From NCBI GenBank assembly GCA_016283615.1, contig JAEENG010000087.1, positions 1-48,500 of the forward strand: a stretch of DNA of 48,500 bases, given 5' to 3'. A program made the position numbers and the translations under genes. Of this stretch, positions 10,681 to 20,395 are shown one piece after another (positions within the stretch are counted from its first letter, which is position 1; each line of letters starts with the position of its first letter). The DNA is from Treponema sp. (lineage in GTDB: Bacteria > Spirochaetota > Spirochaetia > Treponematales > Treponemataceae). The notes under the pieces were generated by a model that was given only the letters and a program-made list of their open reading frames with translations, did not search any database and had not been told where the DNA came from.

Positions 10681-10792
10681 ACCCTATATAGGGTTTTGTT
10701 TTTGTAAAACCGGCAAAGTTGCGTGATAAAAGATTTGTTATAATTGAATTACGGGCAACCTCCCCGGGCGAAGTGTGTGCGGAAAACGGGCG

Positions 10793-10828
10793 GGCAAAAA
10801 AAATCCGCCGGGATGAGCGGCGGATTTT
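10793..10828 (-). terminator. Intrinsic terminator downstream of SPOR gene
   Basis: Minus strand AAATCCGCCG-CTCATCC-CGGCGGATTTTTTTT. Confidence 0.8.
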
Positions 10829-10845
10829 GTCAGGTCTGGAATGTT

Positions 10846-11781
10846 TTAGTTTTTAACAACGTAGCTGCTTGCTTTTGCAAACTGGTTAATCATCAGAATG
10901 CGTGACTGCCAGTATTCAGCTTCGCTTTTTGTTGTATAAGGTCCGACTCTTACGCGGTAGAAAAGTTTTCCTTTTGAATCTTTGTAAGTAAACACCTCAT
11001 TCGGAATCTTGTTTGATTCAAGAATTGAGCGGGCTTCGTCAGCCGATTTTTTTGCTTCGTATGAGCCCACCTGAATCCAGAATGTGTCAGGTGTTGTCTT
11101 TTTTGGTTCTGCCTTAACAGTCTTTTTTGCTGCGGCTTTTGCAGTTTCTGTCTTTTTAGGAGCTGCTTCTTTTTTAGGAACAGATTTTTTTGGAGCAGGT
11201 GCGTAGTATGTGTCTGCCGGTGCTTTTGCTGTTTCTTTTGCGGCCTGTGCCTGTGTATTTATCTGTTCTGCGGTGTATGAGTTTTTAGGTGTAATTGCAG
11301 AACTTACGGCTGCAGGATTTGATTTGAGTGCGTTCAAATCGATTGTTGTTGTAGTTCCTGTTCCGTAAACAAGTGCGTTGTCTGTAATTACTGTTACGTT
11401 TTCTGCCTTGAGTGTCTGTCCGTCTGCAGAATTTGCCTGGGCGTACATCTGTTCGATATTTGTATTTGCGCCGGATGCGGCAAGTGCGGCCGGGTCCTGT
11501 GGATTTACTGCAAGCGGATTTGTATTAACCGGGGCAATTCCTTCTGCCGGGGCAAGTGCTCCTGAGCCGGCCTGTGCAAGTTCAACAGGGGCTACGCCTC
11601 CGTTACTGTCCGGTGTTACGGGTTTCTGACCGTTTGTCCAACCATCGCGAGGGTTGTAATAAGTCTGTACCTGGTCATTTTTGCTTAATGATGGTGAATA
11701 AAGAATAAGAGCTGCGCCAACTACAACGAGCAAAAATACTCCGGCAGCTGCAACTATCCATAAAGTTCGTTTTTGTTCCAT
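10846..11781 (-). CDS. SPOR-domain protein with N-terminal TM anchor
   Basis: One TM near the N-terminus, Ala/Lys/Pro-rich linker, C-terminal FWIQVGSYEAKKSADEARSILESNKIPNEVFTYKDSKGKLFYRVRVGPYTTKSEAEYWQSRI (SPOR). Confidence 0.88.
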   Translation of the reverse strand: MEQKRTLWIVAAAGVFLLVVVGAALILYSPSLSKNDQVQTYYNPRDGWTNGQKPVTPDSNGGVAPVELAQAGSGALAPAEGIAPVNTNPLAVNPQDPAALAASGANTNIEQMYAQANSADGQTLKAENVTVITDNALVYGTGTTTTIDLNALKSNPAAVSSAITPKNSYTAEQINTQAQAAKETAKAPADTYYAPAPKKSVPKKEAAPKKTETAKAAAKKTVKAEPKKTTPDTFWIQVGSYEAKKSADEARSILESNKIPNEVFTYKDSKGKLFYRVRVGPYTTKSEAEYWQSRILMINQFAKASSYVVKN

Positions 11782-11872
11782 GTTCCAAAACCCCTCAAGA
11801 CTTTTAGTCTTTTACCGGCAAATTTTTAAATGCCGGTTTATACAAAAATTATCGGAACCTGAAAAAAAAGGT

Positions 11873-12421
11873 TTAGTTTTTTATTATAACAATTGGAATT
11901 TGCGATTCCCGGTATTTTTTTAGAAGGCCTTTTTGAGACTTAAAACGTTTTAATATCTGGATCAAAGGCATTCCGTCCCGCTTTTTTGCGCGCCAGAGTC
12001 TTTTTAAAAATGGTGCGTCCACAAAATAAATCAAATCGCACAGCTTTAAAAGTTCTGGGGTTTTATATAGAACAGTTGCGTTTAGAATTACGTCTTTGTC
12101 GCGGTTTTCGTCTATAAAATCTTTTGTAAGTTCAATTACTTTCGGGTAAACGAGTTCTTCCTGCCTTGCAAGAAGTTTGCTGTCACTGAACACGAGCCGG
12201 CCGAGCGCGCGGCGGTCCAGAAGCCCGTCCTCGTTTTTTAGGCTGATTCCTGCGGCCTGGGCCGGAGCAGAAAACTCTCCGATTATGCGCGACTCGAGGA
12301 TTGTGATTGCTTCGTGGACAGTTTTATCAAGGTCTGTTACGGCCGCGCCTTCGGATGCGAGTTTGTCTGCAATGTAGTTTTTTCCTGCGGCCATTTTGCC
12401 GGTAAGACAGATAACCTTCAT
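11873..12421 (-). CDS. coaE: Dephospho-CoA kinase
   Basis: MKVICLTGKMAAGKNYIADKLASEGAAVTDLDKTVHEA; 1-bp overlap with the polA stop. Confidence 0.85.
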   Translation of the reverse strand: MKVICLTGKMAAGKNYIADKLASEGAAVTDLDKTVHEAITILESRIIGEFSAPAQAAGISLKNEDGLLDRRALGRLVFSDSKLLARQEELVYPKVIELTKDFIDENRDKDVILNATVLYKTPELLKLCDLIYFVDAPFLKRLWRAKKRDGMPLIQILKRFKSQKGLLKKYRESQIPIVIIKN

Positions 12422-15243
12422 CAGTGGAATTCTCCCCAGGCCTTGCCGTATTCAATTGAAACGCGTAACGGAACTGCAAGTTTTACGGCGCCTTCCATCT
12501 TTTCTTTTACAAGTGCGATTGTTTTTTGGATTTCGTCTTCGCTGTCATCGCACTCAAGGATGAGTTCGTCATGAACCTGCAGAAGAAGTCTTGCCGTGCT
12601 TTTTGAATTGTACAGGGCGTCCGCAACATCTATCATTGCCTTTTTAACGATATCTGCGGCACTTCCCTGAATCGGGCTGTTTTTGGCGATTCGGACTGCA
12701 CCTTCCTTTTCCAGATGGTTTGCAGAGTTAATTCCGCGGATGAGACGGCGGCGGCCCATGATTGTTGTGATAAAGCCTTTTTCTTCTGCATTCTGAACGT
12801 TCTTTTCAAAAAAGTTTTTGACTCCGCTGTATACCGTAAAGTAGTTGCTGATAAAGTCTTGGGCCTGTGTGCGGCTGATTTTTAATTCGCGTGCAAGACG
12901 GAATGCGCTCATTCCGTACATGAGGCCAAAGTTGAGTGTTTTTGCCGAGCGGCGCATTTCTGGTGTTACATCTTCTGCACTTACCCCGTAAATCAGCGAG
13001 GCGGTTGCCTTGTGGACATCCTGCCCTTCGTTAAATGCGGCGCGGAGGTTTGTGTCGCCGCTCAGGTGGGCGAGCACTACAAGTTCAATCTGGGCATAGT
13101 CTGCACTGATTAAAACTTTGCCTGAAGGTGCGGTAAAGGCCTGGCGGATTTTGCGGCCGGCTTCGTCCCTGACCGGAATGTTTTGTAAATTGGGGTCCTT
13201 GCTCGAAAGACGGCCTGTTGCAGTTCCTGTCTGCATGAATGTGGTGTGCACGCGTCCTTCCGGGTCTGTCATTTCCGGCAGAGTTTCTACATAGGTTGAA
13301 AGAAGTTTTGCCTTTGCACGGTAGGCGAGTATTTTTTCCGGGACCGGGTGCTCCCAGGCAAGTTCTTCGAGGACTGTTGTGTCTGTTGACCAGCCGGTCT
13401 TTGTTTTTTTGCCGTGTTTGAGGCCGAGTTCTTCAAATAAAACTGTGCTCAGCTGTTTAGGCGAGGCAATGTTGAATTCGTGGCCGACTGTCTGATAAAT
13501 GTCTTTTTCGCATTCATTAATCTGGCTTTTAAGTTCGGTTCCGTAATTTTTGAGGGCTGTACTGTCGAGGTGGAGGCCGTTGATTTCCATCTGTGTCAAA
13601 ACCGGAAGAACTTTCATTTCCATATCCTGATACAGCTGAAACAGTTTTGCCTCTTCAAGGGCTTTTTTAAGGTAAAGCCAGAGCTGGAGCGTAAAGTCTG
13701 AGTCTTCTGCCCCGTAATTTGCGGCAACTTCGAGATCTACGTCCGCAAAGGAAGCTCCCTTTGGAACGATTTCGTCGTATTCGGTGCCCTTGAGGTGGAG
13801 TTTTGTTTCTGCCAGAAACTCCAGTGAGTACGGAGTTTTGCCTGTTTTGTCGCTTTCCAGAACCCAAGCCGCAACCATCGTGTCTGCGATGTGAGCCTTA
13901 TTTGAATTAATCAGCTGGATTACATCAAGTCCGTTGTAATAAAGAACCTTGAGGTCAAACTTTGCGTTATGCATTACGACGAGTGCGCCGCTTTCAAAAA
14001 GTCTTTTGAGTTCTGCGAGTGCTTTTTGTTTTGAGACGGTCGGCGCAAAAAGGCTCTGTGTCAGAATCAGCGGAACGTAAATGCCTTTTCCGCTTTCGTA
14101 TGCAAGACTAAATCCGACAAGGTTTGCCGTCTGTGTATCAAGTCCGTCGGTTTCCGTGTCAAAGGCAACAGTTCCGGCTTTGATTGAACTGTCCACAAAG
14201 GCTGTAAGTTCGTCTATTTCGGTGCATGCTTTATACTTGCCTGTGTTTTTTACCACAGGTGCCGTGTCGGTTTCCGTGTCAGGCAGTGTTGAATCTGGCT
14301 TTGCTTCCGGCTCTGTGCCTGTCTTTGAAGAAACAACGGCTTTAGTGCCTGCTGATTCTCCTGAAGCAAAAAGTTTTGCCACGGCGGGAAGTTCCCGTTT
14401 TGTCATTTCTTCGGCCAGCGCCTTTGAGTCCAGGCTTGAAATATTAAAATCAGAAAAATCGTCCTTAAAGTCCAGGGGAACGTTTTCCTGGAGCGTAATC
14501 AATTCCTTTGAAAAGAAGGCGTCGTCCCTGCTGTCGCGCACTTTTTGCCCCAGAGCGCCCTTGATCTGGTCTGCGTGTTCGTAAATGCCTTCGAGGGTGC
14601 CGTATTCGGAAAGAAGTTTTACTGCTGTCTTTTCGCCGCAGCCTTTTACTCCCGGAACGTTGTCGGCGGCGTCTCCTGTAAGGCTCAGTAAATCAAGAAG
14701 TTTTTCTGGTCCGACTCCCCAGCTTTCCAGTACTGCCTGCTGGTCCATCTCGGCCCATACCTTTACCTTATCCGGCTTTAAAATATGAATATAATCGTTT
14801 ACGAGCTGCTGAAGGTCTTTGTCACCGCTCAGAATAACGCATTTTCGGCCGGCTTTTTCGCAGGCCTTTGCGATTGTTGCAATTACGTCGTCGGCTTCAA
14901 AACCGTCCTTTCGTACGACAGGAATCCCGAGAATGTGGAGGCATTCTTCTACCCACGGAAACTGGGCCTTTAAGTCGTCCGGAGTTTTTGCGCGGGTTGC
15001 CTTGTATTCGGCGTATTTTTCGTGACGGAAGGTCGGTGTGCGGCTGTCAAACGCTGCGGCCATGTATGATGGGTTAAAAGATTTTAGAATGTTGTGAATG
15101 TTTCTGAAAAAGCCGAACAGGGCAGAAACATTCTGTCCCCGGCTGTCTGTCAGCGGACGTGTCATAAAAGCGTAGTATTCGCGGTAAATAAGTCCGTAGC
15201 TGTCCAGTAAAAAAACGGTGTCTTTGTCGATAAAATTACTCAT
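12421..15243 (-). CDS. polA: DNA polymerase I
   Basis: 5' nuclease (YREYYAFMTRPLTDSRGQ, GDAADNVPGVKGCGEKTA), 3'-5' exo (FDTETDGLDTQ), polymerase (GRLSSKDPNLQNIPVR, ADYAQIEL, RRSAKTLNFGLMYGMSAF, QVHDELILEC). ATG at 15243 is preferred over the upstream ORF start. Confidence 0.97.
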   Translation of the reverse strand: MSNFIDKDTVFLLDSYGLIYREYYAFMTRPLTDSRGQNVSALFGFFRNIHNILKSFNPSYMAAAFDSRTPTFRHEKYAEYKATRAKTPDDLKAQFPWVEECLHILGIPVVRKDGFEADDVIATIAKACEKAGRKCVILSGDKDLQQLVNDYIHILKPDKVKVWAEMDQQAVLESWGVGPEKLLDLLSLTGDAADNVPGVKGCGEKTAVKLLSEYGTLEGIYEHADQIKGALGQKVRDSRDDAFFSKELITLQENVPLDFKDDFSDFNISSLDSKALAEEMTKRELPAVAKLFASGESAGTKAVVSSKTGTEPEAKPDSTLPDTETDTAPVVKNTGKYKACTEIDELTAFVDSSIKAGTVAFDTETDGLDTQTANLVGFSLAYESGKGIYVPLILTQSLFAPTVSKQKALAELKRLFESGALVVMHNAKFDLKVLYYNGLDVIQLINSNKAHIADTMVAAWVLESDKTGKTPYSLEFLAETKLHLKGTEYDEIVPKGASFADVDLEVAANYGAEDSDFTLQLWLYLKKALEEAKLFQLYQDMEMKVLPVLTQMEINGLHLDSTALKNYGTELKSQINECEKDIYQTVGHEFNIASPKQLSTVLFEELGLKHGKKTKTGWSTDTTVLEELAWEHPVPEKILAYRAKAKLLSTYVETLPEMTDPEGRVHTTFMQTGTATGRLSSKDPNLQNIPVRDEAGRKIRQAFTAPSGKVLISADYAQIELVVLAHLSGDTNLRAAFNEGQDVHKATASLIYGVSAEDVTPEMRRSAKTLNFGLMYGMSAFRLARELKISRTQAQDFISNYFTVYSGVKNFFEKNVQNAEEKGFITTIMGRRRLIRGINSANHLEKEGAVRIAKNSPIQGSAADIVKKAMIDVADALYNSKSTARLLLQVHDELILECDDSEDEIQKTIALVKEKMEGAVKLAVPLRVSIEYGKAWGEFH

Positions 15244-15308
15244 AATTAAAATATACCTTTGATAAGGGAAAATTAAAAGATGAATTAAAGGGCTTCTGCA
15301 TTTTCTCC

Positions 15309-15335
15309 TAAACTTTAAATTCCAGATGCCGAAAA
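15309..15335 (+). promoter_or_regulatory. Predicted sigma-28 (FliA/RpsF-class) promoter upstream of fliS
   Basis: TAAACTTT-N11-GCCGAAAA compared with enterobacterial consensus TAAAGTTT-N11-GCCGATAA; about 51 bp upstream of the fliS ATG. Confidence 0.75.
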
Positions 15336-15386
15336 TCAAACAGTGTAATCACAAACATTTTTCTTTATGACATGGAGGGGAAAAAT

Positions 15387-15830
15387 ATGGGATTTACAAA
15401 CAACCCTTACGCAGCGTACCAGAATACAAACATCAAGACTGCGAGCCAGGGAAAACTCATCGTACTTTTGTACGAAGGCGCAATTAAAAATCTTTCGGCA
15501 GCACAGAAATGTTTTACTGCAGAAGGCAAGGTTGAACCAAAGAATATCGAAAAATTTGGCAACTACATTATGAAAGCGCAGGATATCATCAGCGAACTTC
15601 AGGTAAGCCTGAACATGGAAAAGGGCGGCCAGATTGCGACAAACCTCATGTCGCTCTACGTTTACTTTAACCAGGAACTGATGAATGCAAATATCGGCAA
15701 GGACAAGAAAAAACTGGATTTTGTCCTTAATATGATGACGCAACTTTCCGGGGCATGGTCAACTGCTGCAAACAGCGGAGCAAACGCTCCGTCACGTTCA
15801 TCAGAAAGTTCACTCAACATACAGGGTTAG
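15387..15830 (+). CDS. fliS: Flagellar export chaperone FliS
   Basis: NPYAAYQNTNIKTASQGKLIVLLYEGAIKNLSAA...ISELQVSLNMEKGGQIATNLMSLYVYFNQELMNANI. RBS GGAGGGG precedes the ATG at 15387. Confidence 0.95.
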   Translation: MGFTNNPYAAYQNTNIKTASQGKLIVLLYEGAIKNLSAAQKCFTAEGKVEPKNIEKFGNYIMKAQDIISELQVSLNMEKGGQIATNLMSLYVYFNQELMNANIGKDKKKLDFVLNMMTQLSGAWSTAANSGANAPSRSSESSLNIQG

Positions 15831-15841
15831 GGAGGAATAAT

Positions 15842-16327
15842 ATGGAACTGACACAGGAACAACTTGATGAACGCATTGCAGTACTCAAAAGACTTCGTTC
15901 ACTTCTGGAACAGCAGCGCGCTAAATTTGCAGAGTATTTGAACGTGCTCGAAAAACAGCAGGATAAAATTGAACTTGATGACGGAGATGCATTGATTGCA
16001 CACGCTGAACTGGAACAGCAGATTGTGGCTTCAATCTCTAACCTTCAGAAAGTTATTGAACCTGTCAAGGCAATGTATAATTCAAACAACGGACAGGGAC
16101 TCGCAGAGCAGGACAAGGCTGGTGTCAAAGACATCCAGAATGAACTTGATGCACTGCAGAAAAAAGTTCTTTTGCAGAACGAACACAACCGTGCCCTTCT
16201 GCGTGTCCATCTTGATAAAATCCGCAGGCAGCTTACAGAAGTTCAGAGGGCAAATCCGTACAACGGACGCCGCTCGATCTACGCTGAACGCTATCCTGTG
16301 GCAACAACCATCGCAATCGAAGCATAA
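15842..16327 (+). CDS. Coiled-coil FlgN-like protein downstream of fliS
   Basis: 161 aa helical protein from ATG 15842 (RBS agggagga). FlgN-like by character and position only. Confidence 0.55.
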   Translation: MELTQEQLDERIAVLKRLRSLLEQQRAKFAEYLNVLEKQQDKIELDDGDALIAHAELEQQIVASISNLQKVIEPVKAMYNSNNGQGLAEQDKAGVKDIQNELDALQKKVLLQNEHNRALLRVHLDKIRRQLTEVQRANPYNGRRSIYAERYPVATTIAIEA

Positions 16328-16385
16328 CAAACGGGTGTACTAAGCGTCGTTTTGTCCTCCGGGGGCGTCTCTTTTCTTGTACATT

Positions 16386-16413
16386 GACTAAAAATTGTTT
16401 ATATTTATAAAAG
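16386..16413 (+). promoter_or_regulatory. Possible sigma-70 type promoter upstream of ftsH
   Basis: TTGACT...TATAAA with about 16-bp spacing in an AT-rich intergenic stretch (approximate coordinates). Confidence 0.45.
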
Positions 16414-16441
16414 CAGATTTTTATTCAATTTTGAGGGTTAA

Positions 16442-18607
16442 ATGAGCGACGAACCTAAAATTCCACAGGACCAGAACGACACTGTTCCGGAATCTAATTC
16501 AACAGAAGATTCTGGAAAAACTACCGAAAAAAAAGACAAGTCCCCATCAGATAATACTCCGGCAAAAAAGCCGGACTCAAATCAATCAGGAAAAAACGAC
16601 GATATTGATCCTTACAGTTTTTTCCGTCTTTCCATCGATGAACCGGACGGTAAGGATTCAAATAATAAAGACAAAAAAGGACGCAAATTCCCTTTCTTTA
16701 CGATGCTTCTCGTAACAGTCCTTGCGCTTGCCTTTATTAACATGTTCATGTTCAAAAAACCGGACAATTCAATTCCGTTCTCTGAGTTTAAGGCTCTTGT
16801 AGAAAACGGCGCCATTGTAAGCGTAGAGATGAGCGAAAACAGTTTTGTCGGTCTGGGACCTGCAGAATCAGAAGAAGCTTCTCAGAGCGATGACGCAAAT
16901 CCGCTTGCACCGCAGCTTCCGTGGTTAAAGCATAACGGCACTGCACAGACACGAAAAGTGTACCGCACAACCGGCGTTCTGATGGAAAGTTTTATCAAAA
17001 TGCTGGATGAAAAGGGAGTTTCCTACAGATTTGTTGTAAAAGAATCAAACTGGTTCTTCCAGCTTCTGATGAATCTCATCATTCCGTTTGGAATCATCTT
17101 TATAATGTACTTCTTCCTCTTCCGCAAAATGGGCGGAGGCATGGGCGGCATGGGTTCAATCTTTGGAGCTGCCGGAAACCGCGCCAAGGCCGTTGAAGAA
17201 GGCAAGGTAAAAACAAGATTTGCCGACGTTGCAGGCGTTGACGAAGCAAAAGAAGAACTTGTCGAAGTTGTAGACTTCTTAAAGCAGCCAAAAAAATACA
17301 CTGACATCGGCGGTAAAATTCCTAAGGGAGTTCTGCTCGTTGGTGACCCTGGAACCGGTAAAACACTTCTTGCCCGCGCAGTTGCCGGCGAGGCTGGTGT
17401 TCCGTTCTTCAGCATCAGTGGTTCTGACTTTGTAGAAATGTTTGTCGGTGTCGGTGCAAGCCGCGTACGTGATTTGTTCCGTCAGGCCCGCGAAAAGGCA
17501 CCTTGTATTGTATTTATCGACGAAATTGACGCGCTCGCAAAAAGCCGCGCAAACGGATTCAGTTCAAATGACGAACGCGAACAGACTTTGAACCAGCTCC
17601 TCGTAGAAATGGACGGGTTTGACAACGAAAAAGGTCTTATCATTCTTGCGGCTACAAACCGCGTAGACGTTCTTGACCCTGCGATTCTCCGCCCGGGCCG
17701 TTTTGACAGACAGGTTCCTGTAGAAAAGCCTGACGTTAAGGGCCGCGAAGCAATTCTCCGCATTCACGCAAAGAACGTAAAACTTGATTCTGACGTTGAC
17801 TTTGTATCGGTAGCTCATGGAACTACAGGTTTTGCCGGTGCAGACCTTGCAAACGTTGTAAACGAAGCTGCCCTTCTTGCAGTCCGCAATAAACGTAAAA
17901 AGGTTACGATGGAAGACTTTAACGAAGCCATCGATAAGGTAAGCATTGGTCTTAAAAAGAAGTCACGCAAGGACAATAAAAAAGAAATGCGCCTTGTTTC
18001 TGTACACGAAACAGGACACGCCCTTATTTCTGCCTTTATTCCTGACCACGAACCGGTTAACAAGATTACCGTAGTTCCGCGCTCTCACGGAATCGGCGGT
18101 TTTACCCAGTACCGCGAAGCAGAAGAAAAGAACTTTATGACCAAAAAAGATCTGATTAATGAAGTTGATTCTCTGCTCGGTGGACGCGCCGCAGAACAGA
18201 TTGTCCTGGGTGATATTTCTACCGGCGCTTCAAACGATATTGCGCGTGCAACTGACCTGGTAAAACAGATGATTACCGTTTACGGTATGTCAGAAAAATT
18301 TGAAAACATGACTCTTGGCAAGGGCGTTCTCGGAACACGCGGCGGCGAACCGAATCTTGTCCGCGAATTCAGTGAAGACTCACAGAATTACATCGACAAC
18401 GAAATCGCCCGTGTGATGAAGGAGCGCTACACACACGTTGTGGAAGTTTTGACCGAACACAAAGATCTGCTGGATTATATTGCAAGACGTCTTGAACAGA
18501 TTGAAACAATGGACGGAAAAGAATTCTACGAAATTGTTAACGGTTCAAAACATTGTGATGAAATTATTGCTAATTCGTCGTCTGTCGTTGACGGTAATGC
18601 TCAATAA
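16442..18607 (+). CDS. ftsH: ATP-dependent zinc metalloprotease FtsH
   Basis: AAA+ domain ([81 protein letters not shown]) and HETGH zinc site. Confidence 0.97.
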   Translation: MSDEPKIPQDQNDTVPESNSTEDSGKTTEKKDKSPSDNTPAKKPDSNQSGKNDDIDPYSFFRLSIDEPDGKDSNNKDKKGRKFPFFTMLLVTVLALAFINMFMFKKPDNSIPFSEFKALVENGAIVSVEMSENSFVGLGPAESEEASQSDDANPLAPQLPWLKHNGTAQTRKVYRTTGVLMESFIKMLDEKGVSYRFVVKESNWFFQLLMNLIIPFGIIFIMYFFLFRKMGGGMGGMGSIFGAAGNRAKAVEEGKVKTRFADVAGVDEAKEELVEVVDFLKQPKKYTDIGGKIPKGVLLVGDPGTGKTLLARAVAGEAGVPFFSISGSDFVEMFVGVGASRVRDLFRQAREKAPCIVFIDEIDALAKSRANGFSSNDEREQTLNQLLVEMDGFDNEKGLIILAATNRVDVLDPAILRPGRFDRQVPVEKPDVKGREAILRIHAKNVKLDSDVDFVSVAHGTTGFAGADLANVVNEAALLAVRNKRKKVTMEDFNEAIDKVSIGLKKKSRKDNKKEMRLVSVHETGHALISAFIPDHEPVNKITVVPRSHGIGGFTQYREAEEKNFMTKKDLINEVDSLLGGRAAEQIVLGDISTGASNDIARATDLVKQMITVYGMSEKFENMTLGKGVLGTRGGEPNLVREFSEDSQNYIDNEIARVMKERYTHVVEVLTEHKDLLDYIARRLEQIETMDGKEFYEIVNGSKHCDEIIANSSSVVDGNAQ

Positions 18608-18625
18608 TTCTAAAATTGAGGGAAT

Positions 18626-19303
18626 ATGAAAAAGATTTTGTTTTTTACAGCCGTTTTGCTTTCGCTTGCAGCAACGGCGTTCAGTCAGGGAATTTTAACA
18701 GCAGCCGCATTCTTTCAGACTGTATCCGCCGAATACGGCAAGATCAATGACTACGAAGCAAGTGTAGAAATTAAAGCCGCCAAAAACGCAATGGAAGGAA
18801 AGGTTTCTTTTAAAAGACCGGACCTTCTCCGCATTGACTTTACCCGCCCGGAAGAACAGGTAATCTGTTTTAACGGTGATACCCTTACAATTTATCTTCC
18901 GGGAAACGCCGCCATCCTCAACCAGTCAGTTGAATCAAGCGGTACAAACAACGGTGCAGGTATGGCTACTCCTCAGGGACTTGCCCTCATGAGCCGTTAT
19001 TATTCAGTTGCATACGAAACCGGACAGGATCCTGTTCCTCTCGAAGAAGGCAGCGAAGAAAAGGTTGTAAAACTTGTTTTGAGCCGCCGCAACACAAGCG
19101 AGGCATTCCGTTACATCAATCTGAGCATTGTTCCGGAGACAAAACTTATCCGTCGGATTCAGGCGGTAACTCCTCAGGGAGAAACTTTCCAGTTCGACTT
19201 TTCTAACTATGTAATAAATCAGGGAATTTCGGATCAGAGGTTTATTTATGATCCGCCTTCTTCTGCAAACAACTACAATAATTTTCTATTCTCGGAGCAA
19301 TAA
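18626..19303 (+). CDS. LolA-like outer-membrane lipoprotein carrier protein
   Basis: Signal peptide; NDYEASVEIKAAKNAMEGKVSFKRPDLLRIDFTRPEEQVICFNGDTLTIYLPG is LolA-like. Confidence 0.75.
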   Translation: MKKILFFTAVLLSLAATAFSQGILTAAAFFQTVSAEYGKINDYEASVEIKAAKNAMEGKVSFKRPDLLRIDFTRPEEQVICFNGDTLTIYLPGNAAILNQSVESSGTNNGAGMATPQGLALMSRYYSVAYETGQDPVPLEEGSEEKVVKLVLSRRNTSEAFRYINLSIVPETKLIRRIQAVTPQGETFQFDFSNYVINQGISDQRFIYDPPSSANNYNNFLFSEQ

Positions 19304-19306
19304 TTT

Positions 19307-20395
19307 ATGGAAAGCTACGGTGAGATTTTAAAAAATAAAAGAGAAGAAAAAAATCTTGATTTCAGTACCATCAGCCGTGATACTGCAATCGCACAGAACT
19401 ATCTTAAAGCACTCGAAGAAGAAGATGCTTCGGCATTTTCCGGAGAACCGTATCTCGTAGGCTTTTTAAAAAATTACTCGGAATATCTCGGCGCAGACAC
19501 AAACCGCATCATGCAGCTGTACCGCGCAAAAGTTGTTCAGGAGTCTCCTGTTCCGGAAGGACTCATTGTCCACGAAAAACCAAAGTATGTCCTTCCGCTT
19601 ATTCTTGGAATCGTAACAGTGCTCGTAACTGTCGGTGTAATAATCGGCATTATGCTTGTCAAAAAATCAAATCAGAATTCAGAAAATGAACTTGCACTTG
19701 CAAAGAGTTCAACTTCAAAACGATATGAGCTTTCAGAAAAACCGCTCCAGGCACGTTTTTACAAGGGCGACCAGATTGTCCTCGGAACACCGTCTGGCGA
19801 TCTGATTCTTACAGTTTCCAATACACAGGGCAAATTCGGCCTTGAAACTCCTGCCGGAGTTCAATACATCGAACTGAGCGAAGAAATTGAAATTGACGTT
19901 GATGGAAATTCAACTCCTGAACTCATTGTTTATGTTTCTGATGTTTCAAATGAAGTAATTGAACGCGGGGCCGAAGCACGCATCCTCGTCAAGAACGAAA
20001 CTGCCGTTGCAATCGGAGAAACAAAGACTTCAGAAATTCCTAACGCTGAAGATTTGCCGCAGAACCAGAACCGCACTGTTATTCTTGAAGACACACGCGC
20101 TTATCCGTTTACAATCAATGCAAGTTTCCGCGCAGGCTGTGTATTCCGTTTTAGACCGGACCGCAAGGAAACAACTGAAGACTACTTTACAAACGGTGAT
20201 ATCGTAACGATGACCGCTTCAAACGGTGTACGACTCTGGATTTCAAACGGTAATACCGTAAAACTTCAGGTAATCGCAAATTCTCACTCTTATGACCTCG
20301 GTGTTACAAAAGCCGGACAGGTTGTTGTAGAAGACATCCGCTGGATTAAAGACACAGACGGTAAATACAAACTTGTAATAAATGAACTCGAGTAA
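19307..20395 (+). CDS. RodZ-like protein (N-terminal HTH, single TM, DUF4115-like C-terminus)
   Basis: GEILKNKREEKNLDFSTISRDTAIAQNYLKALEEED...YLVGFLKNYSEYLG (HTH_25), TM VLPLILGIVTVLVTVGVIIGIML. Confidence 0.8.
   Translation: MESYGEILKNKREEKNLDFSTISRDTAIAQNYLKALEEEDASAFSGEPYLVGFLKNYSEYLGADTNRIMQLYRAKVVQESPVPEGLIVHEKPKYVLPLILGIVTVLVTVGVIIGIMLVKKSNQNSENELALAKSSTSKRYELSEKPLQARFYKGDQIVLGTPSGDLILTVSNTQGKFGLETPAGVQYIELSEEIEIDVDGNSTPELIVYVSDVSNEVIERGAEARILVKNETAVAIGETKTSEIPNAEDLPQNQNRTVILEDTRAYPFTINASFRAGCVFRFRPDRKETTEDYFTNGDIVTMTASNGVRLWISNGNTVKLQVIANSHSYDLGVTKAGQVVVEDIRWIKDTDGKYKLVINELE

Noticed and set aside
14081-14584. 167-aa Ser-rich plus-strand ORF opposite polA
   Set aside because: Antisense shadow of the polA exonuclease region; low-complexity composition.
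15336-15743. 135-aa minus-strand ORF opposite fliS
   Set aside because: Overlaps fliS and its promoter; no plausible RBS or domain.
16327-16441. Possible riboswitch or attenuator before ftsH (gcgtc..ggggcgtc)
   Set aside because: Only a short direct repeat and a weak GC patch; no convincing stable hairpin or known riboswitch signature.
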